DNA of 64,000 nt from Micromonospora tarensis (GTDB lineage Bacteria; Actinomycetota; Actinomycetes; Mycobacteriales; Micromonosporaceae). The notes under the pieces were generated by a model. It was not told the origin of the DNA. It saw nothing but the letters and a program-made list of their open reading frames with translations, and made no database searches. The position numbers and the translations under genes are program-made. Of the stretch, positions 7,980 through 17,129 are shown piece after piece (position 1 is the stretch's first letter; every line of letters starts with the position of its first letter). The DNA lies in NCBI RefSeq assembly GCF_016803395.1, contig NZ_JAEVHL010000011.1:1-64000 (forward strand). Reading direction: 5' to 3'.

Positions 7980-9980
7980 TCAGGCGGGCGTCCTGTGCGG
8001 AGGTCGGCGTTGGGCCAGCGCGGCGAAGGCGGTCAGGGACTCGGGGTTGGCCAGGGCGCCCTTGGCCGCGGCCTGGTCGACCGGAGTTCCGGTGAGGATC
8101 TTCTTGACCGGCACCTCCAGCTTCTTCGCCGAGAGGGTGCGTGGCACCGAACGGACCTGATGGATCTCGTCGGGCACGTGCCGGGGTGAGAGCGCGGTCC
8201 GCAGTTCGCGGCAGATCTTCGCGCGCATCGGGTCGTCCAACTCCAGACCCTCGGCCAGCACCACGAAGAGCAGCAGCTCGCCGGCGCCGCCCTCGTCGTC
8301 CTCGAGGTGCACGACGACGGAGTCCAGCACCTCGTCCAGCCCCTCCACCACCGAGTAGAACTCGGCGGTGCCCAGCCGCACCCCGCCCCGGTTGAGGGTG
8401 GCGTCGGAGCGTCCGGTGATCACGCAGCCGCCCCGCTCGTTGATGGTGATCCAGTCGCCGTGCCGCCAGACCCCCGGGTAGACGTCGAAGTACGCCTCGG
8501 CGTAGCGGACGCCGTCCCTGTCGTTCCAGAAGCCCACCGGCATGCTCGGCATCGGCTCGGTGATCACCAGTTCGCCGAGTTCGCCGATGACCGGCGTGCC
8601 GTCGGCGGATCGGGCCTCCACCTTGGCACCCAACGCCCGGCAGGCGATCTCGCCGGCGTACACCGGCAGGAGCGGCACCCCGCCGACGAAGCCGGTGCAC
8701 ACGTCGGTGCCGCCGGAGAGCGACTGGAGCTGGAGGTGGTCGCCCACCGCCTCGTACACCCAGCGGAAGCCCTCGGCGGGCAGCGGCGCACCGGTGGAGC
8801 CGACCCCGCGCAGCGCGGACAGGTCGGCGCTGTCCCGGGGGACCAGCCCGGACTTGCGACAGGCCAGCAGGAACGGCGCGGAGGTGCCGAAGTACGTGGT
8901 GCCGGTCTCGGCCGCCAGCCGCCACAGCGCACCGAGGTCCGGCTCAGCCGGCCGGCCGGGCTCCGCCCGGACCCCGGGATTGCCGTCGAAGAGCACGATG
9001 GCCGCGCCCACCGCCGGCCCGGAGACCAGGAAGTTCCACATCATCCAGCCGGTGGTGGTGAACCAGAAGAACCGGTCCGCCGGGCCCAGGTCGTGGTGCA
9101 GGGCGAGCATCTTCAGATGCTCCAGCAGGATGCCGCCGTGACCGTGCACGATCGGCTTGGGCAGCCCGGTGGTGCCCGAGGAGTAGAGCACGTACAGCGG
9201 GTGGTCGAACGGCACCGGCGTGAACGTCAACGGCTCGTCGCTGGGCGCGGCCAGTTCGGCCCAGCTCACCGCACCCTCCGGCGGGACGCCAGCCGGGTCC
9301 AGGTAGCCGATGCTCACGGCGTGCCGCAGCGACGGCAGGGCGGCCCGGATCGCGGCGACCTCGGCCCGCCGGTCCACCGGCTTGTCGCCGTAGCGGTAGC
9401 CGTCCACGGCGACCAGCACTGTTGGCTCGATCTGCTGCCACCGGTCGGTGACGCTACGGGTGCCGAACTCCGGCGCGCAGGACGAGAAGATCGCACCGAG
9501 GCTGGCGGTGGCCAGCAACAGGACGTACGTCTCGGGAATGTTCGGGGCGTACGCCGCCACCCGGTCACCGGCGGTGACGCCGAGCCGCCGCAGCCCGGCC
9601 GACACCCGACGGACCTGGTCGCGCAGTTGTGCCGCGCTCACTGTGACCGGCGGGCGGGTCTGCCCGTGTGCGATCACCACCGGGTCGTCGTCCGCCCGCC
9701 CCGGCATGCGCAGCACGTTCTCCGCGTAGTTGAGGGTGGCCCCGGGGAACCAGCGGGCGCCGGGCATCCCCCGCTCGGCGAGGGTGGCGGTCGGCGGGGT
9801 GTGCGCGACGACCTCGAAGTGGTCCCAGATCGAGCGCCAGAACGCGTCCAGATCGGTGGTGGACCAGCGCCACAGCTCGTCGTAGTCGGCGAAGTCCAGC
9901 CCACGGTGCTCCCGCAACCAGCGCAGGTAGGTGCCGATCCGGGACCTGTCGCGTACGTCCGCCGGCGGCGCCCACAGCAT
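7980..9980 (-). CDS. Acetoacetate-CoA ligase
   Basis: An AMP-forming ligase that activates acetoacetate to acetoacetyl-CoA, feeding ketone bodies into thiolase chemistry. It has 666 residues, the size of the AACS family. The N-terminal cap is YLRWLREHRGLDFADYDELWRWS. The P-loop is YSSGTTGLPKPIVHGHGG, and further motifs are FWFTTTGWMMWNF, GGTDVCTGFVGG and GRSDATLNRGGVRLG. The lysine motif near the C-terminus is LSAKKLEVPVKKIL. An ATG at 9980 and an in-frame GTG at 9989 are both possible; I chose the ATG because GGAG sits too close to the GTG. A thiolase in this window (46543-47805) could use its product. Confidence 0.93.
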   Translation of the reverse strand: MLWAPPADVRDRSRIGTYLRWLREHRGLDFADYDELWRWSTTDLDAFWRSIWDHFEVVAHTPPTATLAERGMPGARWFPGATLNYAENVLRMPGRADDDPVVIAHGQTRPPVTVSAAQLRDQVRRVSAGLRRLGVTAGDRVAAYAPNIPETYVLLLATASLGAIFSSCAPEFGTRSVTDRWQQIEPTVLVAVDGYRYGDKPVDRRAEVAAIRAALPSLRHAVSIGYLDPAGVPPEGAVSWAELAAPSDEPLTFTPVPFDHPLYVLYSSGTTGLPKPIVHGHGGILLEHLKMLALHHDLGPADRFFWFTTTGWMMWNFLVSGPAVGAAIVLFDGNPGVRAEPGRPAEPDLGALWRLAAETGTTYFGTSAPFLLACRKSGLVPRDSADLSALRGVGSTGAPLPAEGFRWVYEAVGDHLQLQSLSGGTDVCTGFVGGVPLLPVYAGEIACRALGAKVEARSADGTPVIGELGELVITEPMPSMPVGFWNDRDGVRYAEAYFDVYPGVWRHGDWITINERGGCVITGRSDATLNRGGVRLGTAEFYSVVEGLDEVLDSVVVHLEDDEGGAGELLLFVVLAEGLELDDPMRAKICRELRTALSPRHVPDEIHQVRSVPRTLSAKKLEVPVKKILTGTPVDQAAAKGALANPESLTAFAALAQRRPPHRTPA

Positions 9981-10131
9981 GTCACCCACTGCTCCACCCC
10001 TCCCCTGGCCCGGCACGACACTGTGACTGGGCGTGGCGCCATCTTGCCCTACCTCGAAGCGCCATTCTGCGCACCGGGTGCGCCAACCGACGCGTGCCCG
10101 TCCCACACTCCACCCGGCCACCTCGTGTGGG

Positions 10132-10650
10132 TCAGCCGGCGCGGTGGGCCTGGATGGCGCGGCGGCGGGCGAGGCGGTGCGCACGGCGGATCTCCGCCTC
10201 CTTGTACCGGCGCTCGTCCTCCGCCGTCTCCGGCAGCACCGGGCGGACCGCGCGCGGCGCCCCGCCGACGTCCACCCCGACGAAGACCAGGTACGCGGTG
10301 GCGACCCGGACCGGCGCGTCCTCGGCCGAGTCCCAGCGCTCGGCGACCACCCGGACCCCGACCTCCATCGAGGTCTGGCCGGTCCAGTTGACCTGCGCGT
10401 GGGCGTGCACGAGATCACCGACCCGGACAGCCTCGGAGAAGACGATCTCGTCGATCGCGGCGGTCACCGCCGTTCCGCCGCTGTGTCGGGCGGCGGCGGC
10501 CCCCGCCACGTCGTCGACGAACTTCATCAGGACTCCGCCGTGCACGGTGCCGTAGAGGTTCACATCCACCGCCGTCATGATCTTGCTGAGAGTGACGCGC
10601 GAGTACGACGTCGGCTTGCCGTTCGGAGCGGCGGAGAGGTGCTCAGTCAT
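10132..10650 (-). CDS. Acyl-CoA thioesterase, hotdog fold
   Basis: A 172-residue hotdog-fold hydrolase of the YciA/BACH type that releases CoA from acyl-CoA. The active-site region is NLYGTVHGGVLMKFVDDVAGAAAARHSGG (residues 31-60), with the conserved Asn/Asp and the Asp in the long helix, followed by VDEIVFSEAVRVGD. The C-terminus is a charged, Arg-rich helix. The ATG at 10650 has no Shine-Dalgarno site and lies seven bases after TACCGT, so the mRNA is probably leaderless and driven from the shared 23-bp promoter. It sits directly behind the CoA ligase, which suggests CoA homeostasis. Confidence 0.88.
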   Translation of the reverse strand: MTEHLSAAPNGKPTSYSRVTLSKIMTAVDVNLYGTVHGGVLMKFVDDVAGAAAARHSGGTAVTAAIDEIVFSEAVRVGDLVHAHAQVNWTGQTSMEVGVRVVAERWDSAEDAPVRVATAYLVFVGVDVGGAPRAVRPVLPETAEDERRYKEAEIRRAHRLARRRAIQAHRAG

Positions 10651-10673
10651 GTCGAAAACGGTACGGTGCGCGG
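10651..10673. promoter_or_regulatory. Bidirectional promoter with overlapping -10 boxes
   Basis: The two divergent starts are only 23 bp apart. On the plus strand TACGGT (10662-10667) ends six bases before the ATG at 10674. On the minus strand TACCGT (10663-10658) ends seven bases before the ATG at 10650. The two hexamers overlap by two bases. Neither gene has a Shine-Dalgarno site here, so both mRNAs are likely leaderless. Confidence 0.45.
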
Positions 10674-11348
10674 ATGCGACATCTCTGGAGCTTCCTCGCC
10701 GGGCTGGTGGTGGCGCCCATCACCTGGGTGCTGGTCACACTGGGGCAGGACGGGTCGAGCCGGACGGTCGACCGCTGGGTGGAGACCGGCACCTTCAACA
10801 CGGCCAACCTGATCGAGCCGGCCGTGTACCTCGGTGTCGGTGGTGTCCTGCTGGGCCTGCTCGGCACGCTGCGCTTCTCGCCGCTGGGCCCGCTGGTGGC
10901 CGGGGCGCTGCTGGTCACCCCGTACATCGGGATGTTCGTGGCACCCTTCTCGGTGCGGGACGCGATCCCGCACGACTGGAAGGTGTTCGGCGATCCGTTG
11001 CCGCTGCGGCTGCCGGTGGAGAACGGCACGCTCTTCCTGATCGGCCTACTGCTGCTGATGGCGACCTTCAGCGTGCAGCGTTGGCGGCCGTGGCCGACCC
11101 CGACGGCCGCTGCGACCTCGGCCCCCGCCCCGGCGGCGGACGCCGGCCCGGGCAACGACGACTTCACCCTGACCGACTGGCCGTCGCCCGCGCCCACCGA
11201 GCGCGACACCGCGCCCCTCACTCTCGGTTACCCGACCGACTCGACACCGACCGAGCCGCTGCCCCGTCGGGTGGGTGGCGAATCGCCCTGGTCCGCCCCG
11301 CCGCGCGGTCAACCGCGCCCGGAGGACGACACCACCGAGATCCGCTGA
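10674..11348 (+). CDS. Membrane protein of unknown function
   Basis: A 224-residue protein. There are about four hydrophobic segments in the first 130 residues (LWSFLAGLVVAPITWVLVTL, YLGVGGVLLGLLGTL, LGPLVAGALLVTPYIGMFV, GTLFLIGLLLLMATF). After these comes a disordered cytoplasmic tail of about 90 residues rich in Pro, Thr and acidic residues. This architecture is common in Micromonospora-type genomes, but I do not recognise a named domain. It shares the promoter region with the thioesterase and is followed by a hairpin terminator. Confidence 0.75.
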   Translation: MRHLWSFLAGLVVAPITWVLVTLGQDGSSRTVDRWVETGTFNTANLIEPAVYLGVGGVLLGLLGTLRFSPLGPLVAGALLVTPYIGMFVAPFSVRDAIPHDWKVFGDPLPLRLPVENGTLFLIGLLLLMATFSVQRWRPWPTPTAAATSAPAPAADAGPGNDDFTLTDWPSPAPTERDTAPLTLGYPTDSTPTEPLPRRVGGESPWSAPPRGQPRPEDDTTEIR

Positions 11349-11352
11349 TCGT

Positions 11353-11379
11353 CGGGCGGGCCGGGTGACGGCCCGCCCG
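11353..11379. terminator. Hairpin terminator between convergent genes
   Basis: cgggcgggcc pairs perfectly with ggcccgcccg around a 7-base loop, between the stop at 11348 and the convergent stop at 11414. There is no U-tract, as is usual in high-GC actinomycetes. Confidence 0.6.
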
Positions 11380-11413
11380 CTGTCCAGCTGGAGCGCCGCC
11401 CGGTGCGGGCCGG

Positions 11414-12706
11414 CTAGTGCCCGGCGACCGCGAGGTCCGGGTCGACCGCGCCGAGGCTGGCGCGAGGCACGACGAGGAGCATGACGACCAGCGCGGCGGC
11501 CATGCCGCCCGCGATGACGATCGCCATCGACACGCTCCCGGTGCCGAACAGGCCGGCGAGCGGTGCCGACACCGCGCCGACACCGAACTGCACCGCGCCG
11601 AGCAGCGCCGCGGCGGTGCCAGCGGCCTCACTGTGCCGGCTCATCGCCAGCGCCGGAGCGTTCGGCAGGGCCAGACCGGCGGCGGCCAGGACCAGCCACA
11701 GTGATGCGAGCAGGGTGCCGAGACCGCCGAAGCCGGTCGCGGCGAACACGATCAGCAGCAGCCCGGCGGCCGTTCCGGCGATCAGGGCGCCGACCAGGAT
11801 CTGCTGCGGGGTGTAGCGGCGCAGCAGCCGGACGTTGAACTGGGTGGCCCCGATCAGGCCGACCGCACCGGCCCCGAAGGCCAGGCCGAACTGCTGCTCG
11901 TCGAGGCCGTACTCGCGCTGGAGCACGAACGACGAGCCCGAGACGTACGCGAACAGGGCCGCCATCGCCAGCCCGGCCACCAGCACCAGGCCGACGAACG
12001 CCCGGTCGTTGAGCAACCCCCGATAGTCGCGCACTGTGGCCCCCACTCCGCCGTGCCGGCGACGGGTGACCGGAAGGGTCTCCGGCAGTCGGAACGCGGC
12101 GACGACGATCAGCAGCGCGCCCAGCACCGCCAACGCGGCGAAGACGCCCCGCCAGTCGGTCCAGCTCAGCAGGGCGCTGCCCAGGGTCGGCGCGAGGATG
12201 GGCGCCAGACCCATGACGAGCATCAGCCGGGAGAAGATCCGGGCGAACGAGGCGCCGCTGAACAGGTCGCGGACGACGGCGGTCGCGACCACGGTGGCGG
12301 CCGCGACACCGAGCCCCTGCAATACCCGCAGCGTGCCGAGCACGGCGATGTTGGGCGCGAACACGCACAGCACGGACGCCACGACGTGCGCGGCCAGCCC
12401 GGCCAGCAGCGGTAGCCGTCGCCCGACCACGTCGGAGAGCGGCCCGATCAGCAGCTGACCCAACGCCAGGCCGATCAACGTGCCGGTCAGCGTCAGCTGC
12501 ACCGCGGTCTCGGTGGTTCGCAGACCGGCCGTGATGGCGGGCAGCGCGGGCAGGTACATGTCGATGGTCAACGGCCCGATCGCGATCAAGGCGCCCAGCA
12601 CGAGGACGAGCTGCGTGCGCTGCCGGTTGGTCATCAGGTCGCCGGGCGGCACCTCCCGCCCGGACGAGGAGTCGTGGCCGGTCTTCGTCGACAGCTGCTT
12701 CATCAT
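11414..12706 (-). CDS. Bcr/CflA-type multidrug efflux MFS transporter
   Basis: A proton-driven drug:H+ antiporter of the major facilitator superfamily, 430 residues with 12 predicted membrane helices. The Bcr/CflA hallmark near helix 1 is seen (GALIAIGPLTIDMYLPALPAI), then LTGTLIGLALGQLLIGPLSDVVGRR, which carries the GxLsDxxGRR loop 2-3 motif. The start at 12706 is an ATG-ATG pair with GGAGAT ahead, giving a polar tail of about 25 residues. An internal ATG at 12634 (MTNRQRTQ) would give the more usual compact N-terminus. No regulator gene lies next to it, so substrate and induction are unknown. Confidence 0.9.
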   Translation of the reverse strand: MMKQLSTKTGHDSSSGREVPPGDLMTNRQRTQLVLVLGALIAIGPLTIDMYLPALPAITAGLRTTETAVQLTLTGTLIGLALGQLLIGPLSDVVGRRLPLLAGLAAHVVASVLCVFAPNIAVLGTLRVLQGLGVAAATVVATAVVRDLFSGASFARIFSRLMLVMGLAPILAPTLGSALLSWTDWRGVFAALAVLGALLIVVAAFRLPETLPVTRRRHGGVGATVRDYRGLLNDRAFVGLVLVAGLAMAALFAYVSGSSFVLQREYGLDEQQFGLAFGAGAVGLIGATQFNVRLLRRYTPQQILVGALIAGTAAGLLLIVFAATGFGGLGTLLASLWLVLAAAGLALPNAPALAMSRHSEAAGTAAALLGAVQFGVGAVSAPLAGLFGTGSVSMAIVIAGGMAAALVVMLLVVPRASLGAVDPDLAVAGH

Positions 12707-13105
12707 CTCGATCTCCGTGCGGGGGCAGACGCGCCGTCAACGAGAGAGTGACGAGGCGGGGCGGACGAGGATGATCCTCTAGGGTTGCAACGTCACCGAG
12801 GTCGATCACGATTCCCGTGTGTGGGGAGTCACCACCTGTGGGCGCGTTCCGCCGGGCGGTGAAGCCGCAATTCTCGGCTAATGCAAATCCCATTCGAAGG
12901 CGAGCACCATCAGCCGCAGTCCGAATACGGAGCGCGACATTCACGTTTTTTCTCCGACCCACCCGAACGGACCCTCTATTGTGGCCGGACGGTGGAGAGG
13001 GCCCAGGTCAATGACTATTAGCTGATCATGATCGCAGAATCGCCCGGCGCCGCCACCTACATTCGCCCCCTCCACAGAGAGTTATATGCGGAAAGGCAAC
13101 TACGG
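12707..13105. other. Intergenic region upstream of the sigma-factor operon
   Basis: Four hundred bases between the MFS gene and the next operon. It holds the divergent promoters and an AT-richer stretch at 12870-12950. A possible stem (accctct with agagggcc, near 12970-13000) lies just ahead of the operon. No ORF with good codon bias is present. An in-frame ATG at 13028 could extend the next gene but lacks a ribosome-binding site. Confidence 0.45.
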
Positions 13106-13405
13106 ATGCGTGAGGCGAGGATGAACGATCATTTGCGAGGGCTTCTTCCCGACAGCGCTACCGGCATGGTCTTGGGGCTGGTGGCCGGGGTGGCGATCGG
13201 ACTGGTCCGTGCCTACCTCCGGCACCGCACCCGGGTCCAGGCGGAGCGGGAACTGTCCGCCCGGACGGCGACCCGAGCCGCCGGCCTGATCAGCCTGGTG
13301 AACGGTCGCCACGAGAACATCAAGGTCGACGAACGGGACCGCGACGGGCACCGCGTCGTGGAACTGCGCGGACCACAGCGGACAAGCGACAAGGAGGCGG
13401 CATGA
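13106..13405 (+). CDS. Small single-helix membrane protein, first gene of sigma/c-di-GMP operon
   Basis: A 99-residue protein with one transmembrane helix near the N-terminus (GMVLGLVAGVAIGLVRAYL) followed by a basic, then mixed-charge cytoplasmic tail ending RDGHRVVELRGPQR. I chose the ATG at 13106 because AAAGG lies nine bases upstream; 13028 and 13121 are alternatives. The stop overlaps the sigma-factor start by ATGA, so the two are coupled. It has no zinc-binding anti-sigma (ZAS) motif, but its position suggests it may tether or restrain the sigma factor at the membrane (inference). I do not recognise the family. Confidence 0.65.
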   Translation: MREARMNDHLRGLLPDSATGMVLGLVAGVAIGLVRAYLRHRTRVQAERELSARTATRAAGLISLVNGRHENIKVDERDRDGHRVVELRGPQRTSDKEAA

Positions 13406-13977
13406 TCACGAACAGCTCGGCCGTGGCCCGCGCCGCGACCCGCTCGACGGAGCCGACGCCGGCCGAGCTCGACGCCACCTTCGCCGCCTTCTGCGACGAG
13501 AACTTCCTGCGGGTCGAGCGCTTCCTGCGCGCCCGCTGCACCGACCGCGACCTCGTGGACGAGGCCGTCCAAGAGACGTTCATCACCGCCCGGGCCAAGT
13601 GGGCCCAGATCCGCGGCTTCGAGAAGCCCCTGGCCTGGGTGTTCAAGACGGCGCGGCACAAGCTCCTGGGACAGCAGAGCCGGCGGACCCGCACCAACAC
13701 CACCACGACGAACCTGGACGAGCTGCCACCCGAACTCCTCACCCAGCCGACCGACCCCCGGGAGGCGGACGAACTGCTCGTCGCGTGGCTCCAACAGCTT
13801 CCGCCACGGCAGGCAGAGGTCTTCGTCCTTTTCTTCGACGGCTGGTGTGACCTCGACATCGCCAAGATGCTGGGTCTCGCGCACACCACCGTCCGGGCGT
13901 ACAAGCAGCAGGCGCGCCAACATCTGCAGCGCCTCGCGGAACAGGCCGGATTCAACAAGCCAACGACGGGGAGGTAA
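13402..13977 (+). CDS. ECF-like RNA polymerase sigma factor
   Basis: A 191-residue sigma-70 family protein with only regions 2 and 4. Region 2 covers about residues 28-95 (FAAFCDENFLRVERFLRARCTDRDLVDEAVQETFITARAKWAQI). Region 4 is at about 125-175 (LPPRQAEVFVLFFDGWCDLDIAKMLGLAHTTVRAYKQQARQHL). The linker contains a Thr/Asn-rich run (NTTTTN). It overlaps the preceding membrane-protein gene by ATGA and is followed after two bases by a GTG-started PAS-GGDEF-EAL gene with its own GGGAGG site. No anti-sigma factor of a known family is adjacent, so control probably comes from one of these neighbours. Confidence 0.88.
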   Translation: MITNSSAVARAATRSTEPTPAELDATFAAFCDENFLRVERFLRARCTDRDLVDEAVQETFITARAKWAQIRGFEKPLAWVFKTARHKLLGQQSRRTRTNTTTTNLDELPPELLTQPTDPREADELLVAWLQQLPPRQAEVFVLFFDGWCDLDIAKMLGLAHTTVRAYKQQARQHLQRLAEQAGFNKPTTGR

Positions 13978-13979
13978 CG

Positions 13980-15884
13980 GTGAACCTCGACGACGTGCTG
14001 GCTCTCGCGGCCGAACGTACCCCCACCCCACTGGAACGCGCGCGGGCCCGGCGCGCGAGCCGAAAGATCCAGCAGGCCTACGCCCACGCCGCCACGGCCG
14101 GGCGAGACCTCGTCGTGGACGTCGACCCGCACGACCCGCTGAACACCGACGCCGATGAGGCCGCCCGGATCGCCCGCGCGGCCCAACTGGCCAAGTTGGG
14201 CACCATCACCTGGATCTCCGCCAGTGGCGAGATCTCCTGGTCGGACGAGATGTCCCTCATCCTCGGGTGCGCCCCCGGCACCGTCCGGCCCTCCACCGAC
14301 CTGCTCTTCGAACTGGTCCATCCCGAGGACGCGCACGGCGTCCGACGCACCATCCACTCGGCGTGGCGGGAGCAGACCGTCAAGGAGACCACGTACCGGG
14401 TGGTCCGACCGGACGGCGCCACCCGCTACGTGCACTGCTACATCGAGGTCCTGATCGACCGGTTCGACCAACCGCACGGCATCATCGGCACCGGCCAGGA
14501 CGTCACCGACCTGGAGCTGGCCCGCCAGGAGCGGGACCGGCTCGCCCGCCGGTGCGAGACCGCCCGGACCGAACTGATCAGCCGCGACCCGGCCACCGGC
14601 CTGCTGACCCGCCCCCGCTTCGCCGACGAACTCGACCGGACCCAACGCGCAGGATCAGGCGCCCTGCTGGTGGTCGCCGCCGAGCCGCTGAACCTGCCGA
14701 ACTCGGGGCACGACCACGCGACCCAGGATCGGCTCGCTGCCGCGATAGCCGGTGTGGTGAAGAACGTCGCCCGCCGGACCGCCGTGTGCGGGCTCGTCGG
14801 CCCCGGTGAGTTCGGCGTCCTCTTACAGAACACCACGATGACGTCGGCCACGACCATCGCGGAGAGCATCATCGACAGCCTGCGCAGTCACTCGTTCGTC
14901 GTCGGGCAGGACCGCGAACGGGTACGCCTCGACGCCTGGGGGGGTCTGGTCCGGTACCAGGAGGGCGACGACAGCAGCAGCTTCGACCTGCTGGTGGACG
15001 CGGAGAGCGGGTGGCGGCAGGCCAGGCGGCAGCGGGTGGCACTGACCGTGCTGCGACAGCCGGCCCGTCCGGAGGAGCGGCAGGAGACCTGCCGTAGCCG
15101 GATCCGGGCGGCGGTCGCCGGAAACAGCTTCGCCCTCTACGCCCAGCCGATTCTCGACCTGAGCCTCAACCAGATCACCCGTCAGGAGATTCTCCTGCGC
15201 GTGCTCGACGGCACCGGCCAGCCGGTGGCACCGTCGGCCTTCCTCGACGTCGCCGAACGGGTCGACGAGATCTGGCCGATAGACCGCTGGGTCATCGACC
15301 ACACCATGGAGCTGATCGCACACGGACCGCGGACGTCGCACTACCAGGTGAACGTCTCGGGCCGTTCGCTCGGCGATCCGCACCTGCTCGAACACGTGTA
15401 CGAGGTGGTGAAGCGACACGCGATCGACCCGTCCCAGGTCACCTTCGAGATCACCGAGACGGCGCTGATCGGCAACCTGACCCAGGCCATCGACTTCGCC
15501 TGCGGGATCCGGGAGATCGGTTGTCGGCTGGCTCTCGACGACTTCGGCTCCGGCTACGGCACGTTCACCTACCTCAAGTACTTCCCGATCGACCTGGTGA
15601 AGATCGACGGCGACTTCATCAGCAAGATCGAGGAGTCCCGTCCGGATCAGGTGATCGTCCGGTCGTTCGTCGACATGTGCCGAGGGCTGGGCATCCGGAC
15701 CGCCGCCGAGTTCGTCGAGAGCGAGGCGACCCTGCGTCTGCTCCGCGACTACGGCGTGGACTTCGCGCAGGGCTACGCCGTCGGCAAGCCGACCCCGGTG
15801 GGCAACGCGCACCGCGCCCTGCTGGGTTCCGCCGAGATCGAGACAGCCGAGCTGGGCCCGGCGCTCCGTACGGCGATCGGATGA
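13980..15884 (+). CDS. PAS-GGDEF(degenerate)-EAL c-di-GMP phosphodiesterase
   Basis: A 634-residue soluble signalling protein. Residues 1-60 form an Arg-rich helix, 70-175 a PAS/PAC sensor (TWISASGEISWSDEMSLILG, VRPDGATRYVH, GIIGTGQDVTD). Residues 200-350 form a GGDEF domain whose active site reads GPGEF, so cyclase activity is unlikely. Residues 370-610 form an EAL domain with QEILLRV, NVS, FEITETA, LDDFGSGYGT and KIDGDF, the acidic metal ligands needed for c-di-GMP hydrolysis. The GTG start has GGGAGGTAACG ahead. As third gene behind a sigma factor it probably links a PAS-sensed cue to c-di-GMP and to transcription. Confidence 0.9.
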   Translation: MNLDDVLALAAERTPTPLERARARRASRKIQQAYAHAATAGRDLVVDVDPHDPLNTDADEAARIARAAQLAKLGTITWISASGEISWSDEMSLILGCAPGTVRPSTDLLFELVHPEDAHGVRRTIHSAWREQTVKETTYRVVRPDGATRYVHCYIEVLIDRFDQPHGIIGTGQDVTDLELARQERDRLARRCETARTELISRDPATGLLTRPRFADELDRTQRAGSGALLVVAAEPLNLPNSGHDHATQDRLAAAIAGVVKNVARRTAVCGLVGPGEFGVLLQNTTMTSATTIAESIIDSLRSHSFVVGQDRERVRLDAWGGLVRYQEGDDSSSFDLLVDAESGWRQARRQRVALTVLRQPARPEERQETCRSRIRAAVAGNSFALYAQPILDLSLNQITRQEILLRVLDGTGQPVAPSAFLDVAERVDEIWPIDRWVIDHTMELIAHGPRTSHYQVNVSGRSLGDPHLLEHVYEVVKRHAIDPSQVTFEITETALIGNLTQAIDFACGIREIGCRLALDDFGSGYGTFTYLKYFPIDLVKIDGDFISKIEESRPDQVIVRSFVDMCRGLGIRTAAEFVESEATLRLLRDYGVDFAQGYAVGKPTPVGNAHRALLGSAEIETAELGPALRTAIG

Positions 15885-15897
15885 CCGACCGCACGGG

Positions 15898-15934
15898 CGA
15901 CCGCCGCGACGGCACCGGGACCCTCCGGCGGTCG
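15898..15934. terminator. Possible hairpin terminator
   Basis: cgaccgccg (15898-15906) pairs with cggcggtcg (15926-15934) around a 19-base loop, between the EAL gene stop and the convergent acyl-CoA dehydrogenase stop. Confidence 0.4.
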
Positions 15935-15959
15935 TCCAGCGGAGCGCCGCACCAAGGCG

Positions 15960-17129
15960 CTAGACGACGCCGGCCAGCAGCTGCCGGGCCATGACGATCC
16001 GCTGCACCTGGTTGGTGCCCTCGTAGATCTGGGTGATCTTGGCGTCGCGCATCATCCGCTCGACCGGGTAGTCCCGGGTGTAGCCGTAGCCGCCGAGCAG
16101 CTGCACCGCGTCGGTGGTGATCTCCATGGCGGCGTCCGAGGCGAAGCACTTGGCCGCCGCGCCGAAGTAGGTGAGGTCCGCGTCGCCCCGCTCGGACTTG
16201 CCGGCCGCGGCGTACGTCAACTGCCGGGCGGCCTCCAGCTTCATGCCCATGTCGGCGAGCATGAACTGGATCCCCTGGAACTCGGCGACCGCCCTGCCGA
16301 ACTGCCGGCGCTCGGCCACGTACCCCTTGGCGTAGTCGAGCGCGCCCTGGGCGATCCCGACGGCCTGCGCGGCGATGGTGACCCGGGTGTGGTCAAGGGT
16401 CTTCATCGCGGTGCCGAAGCCGGTGCCCTCCGCGCCGATCATCCGGTCGGCCGGGATCCGCACGTTGTCGAGGTAGACCTCGCGGGTGGGCGAGCCCTTG
16501 ATGCCGAGCTTCTTCTCCGGGGCGCCGAAGCTCACCCCGGCATCGGACTTCTCGACCACGAAGGCCGAGATGCCCCGGGACCGGGCGGACGGGTCGGTGA
16601 CCGCGAAGACGGTGTAGAACTCGGACACCCCGGCATTGGTGATCCAGCGCTTCACCCCGTTGAGCACCCAGTGATCCCCGTCACGTACCGCCCTGGTGGT
16701 CATCGACGCCGCGTCGCTGCCCGCCTCCGGCTCGGAGAGGCAGTACGAGAACATGGCGTCGCCGGCCGCGACCGGCGTCAGGTAGCGGCGCTTGATCTCC
16801 GCGGAACCGGACAACAGCAGCGGCATCGTGCCGAGCTTGTTCACCGCCGGGATCAACGAGGACGACGCGCAGGCGCGGGCCACCTCCTCGATCACGATGG
16901 CGGTGGCCAGTGCGTCAGCGCCCGCGCCGCCGTACTCCTCGGGGATGTGCGGGGCGTGGAAGTCGGCCGCCCGCAGCGCGTCGTAGGACGCCTTGGGGAA
17001 CTCCCCGGTCTCGTCGGCCTCGGCCGCGTGCGGCGCCACCTTCACGGCGCAGATCTCGCGCACCGCCTCCCGGATCACCTGGTGCTCCTCGGGCAACCGG
17101 TAGACGTCGAACGACTCCCCTGCGGCCAT
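15960..17129 (-). CDS. Acyl-CoA dehydrogenase (FadE25-like)
   Basis: FAD-dependent enzyme for the first step of beta-oxidation or branched-chain acyl-CoA breakdown. It has 389 residues with N-terminal helical, middle beta and C-terminal helical domains. The flavin and substrate motif is [15 protein letters not shown], followed by WITNAG, and the catalytic glutamate is in [16 protein letters not shown]. The start at 17129 ([10 protein letters not shown]) has GGGGAGGG seven bases ahead; an upstream in-frame ATG is disregarded. In mycobacteria fadE25 lies beside purE/purK, and the same order is seen here (recalled synteny). The acyl substrate cannot be told from sequence. Confidence 0.92.
   Translation of the reverse strand: MAAGESFDVYRLPEEHQVIREAVREICAVKVAPHAAEADETGEFPKASYDALRAADFHAPHIPEEYGGAGADALATAIVIEEVARACASSSLIPAVNKLGTMPLLLSGSAEIKRRYLTPVAAGDAMFSYCLSEPEAGSDAASMTTRAVRDGDHWVLNGVKRWITNAGVSEFYTVFAVTDPSARSRGISAFVVEKSDAGVSFGAPEKKLGIKGSPTREVYLDNVRIPADRMIGAEGTGFGTAMKTLDHTRVTIAAQAVGIAQGALDYAKGYVAERRQFGRAVAEFQGIQFMLADMGMKLEAARQLTYAAAGKSERGDADLTYFGAAAKCFASDAAMEITTDAVQLLGGYGYTRDYPVERMMRDAKITQIYEGTNQVQRIVMARQLLAGVV

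Noticed and set aside
13980..15884. Diguanylate cyclase activity of the PAS-GGDEF-EAL protein
   Set aside because: The GGDEF signature is GPGEF, lacking the second glycine and the first acidic residue of the active site; only the EAL side looks competent.
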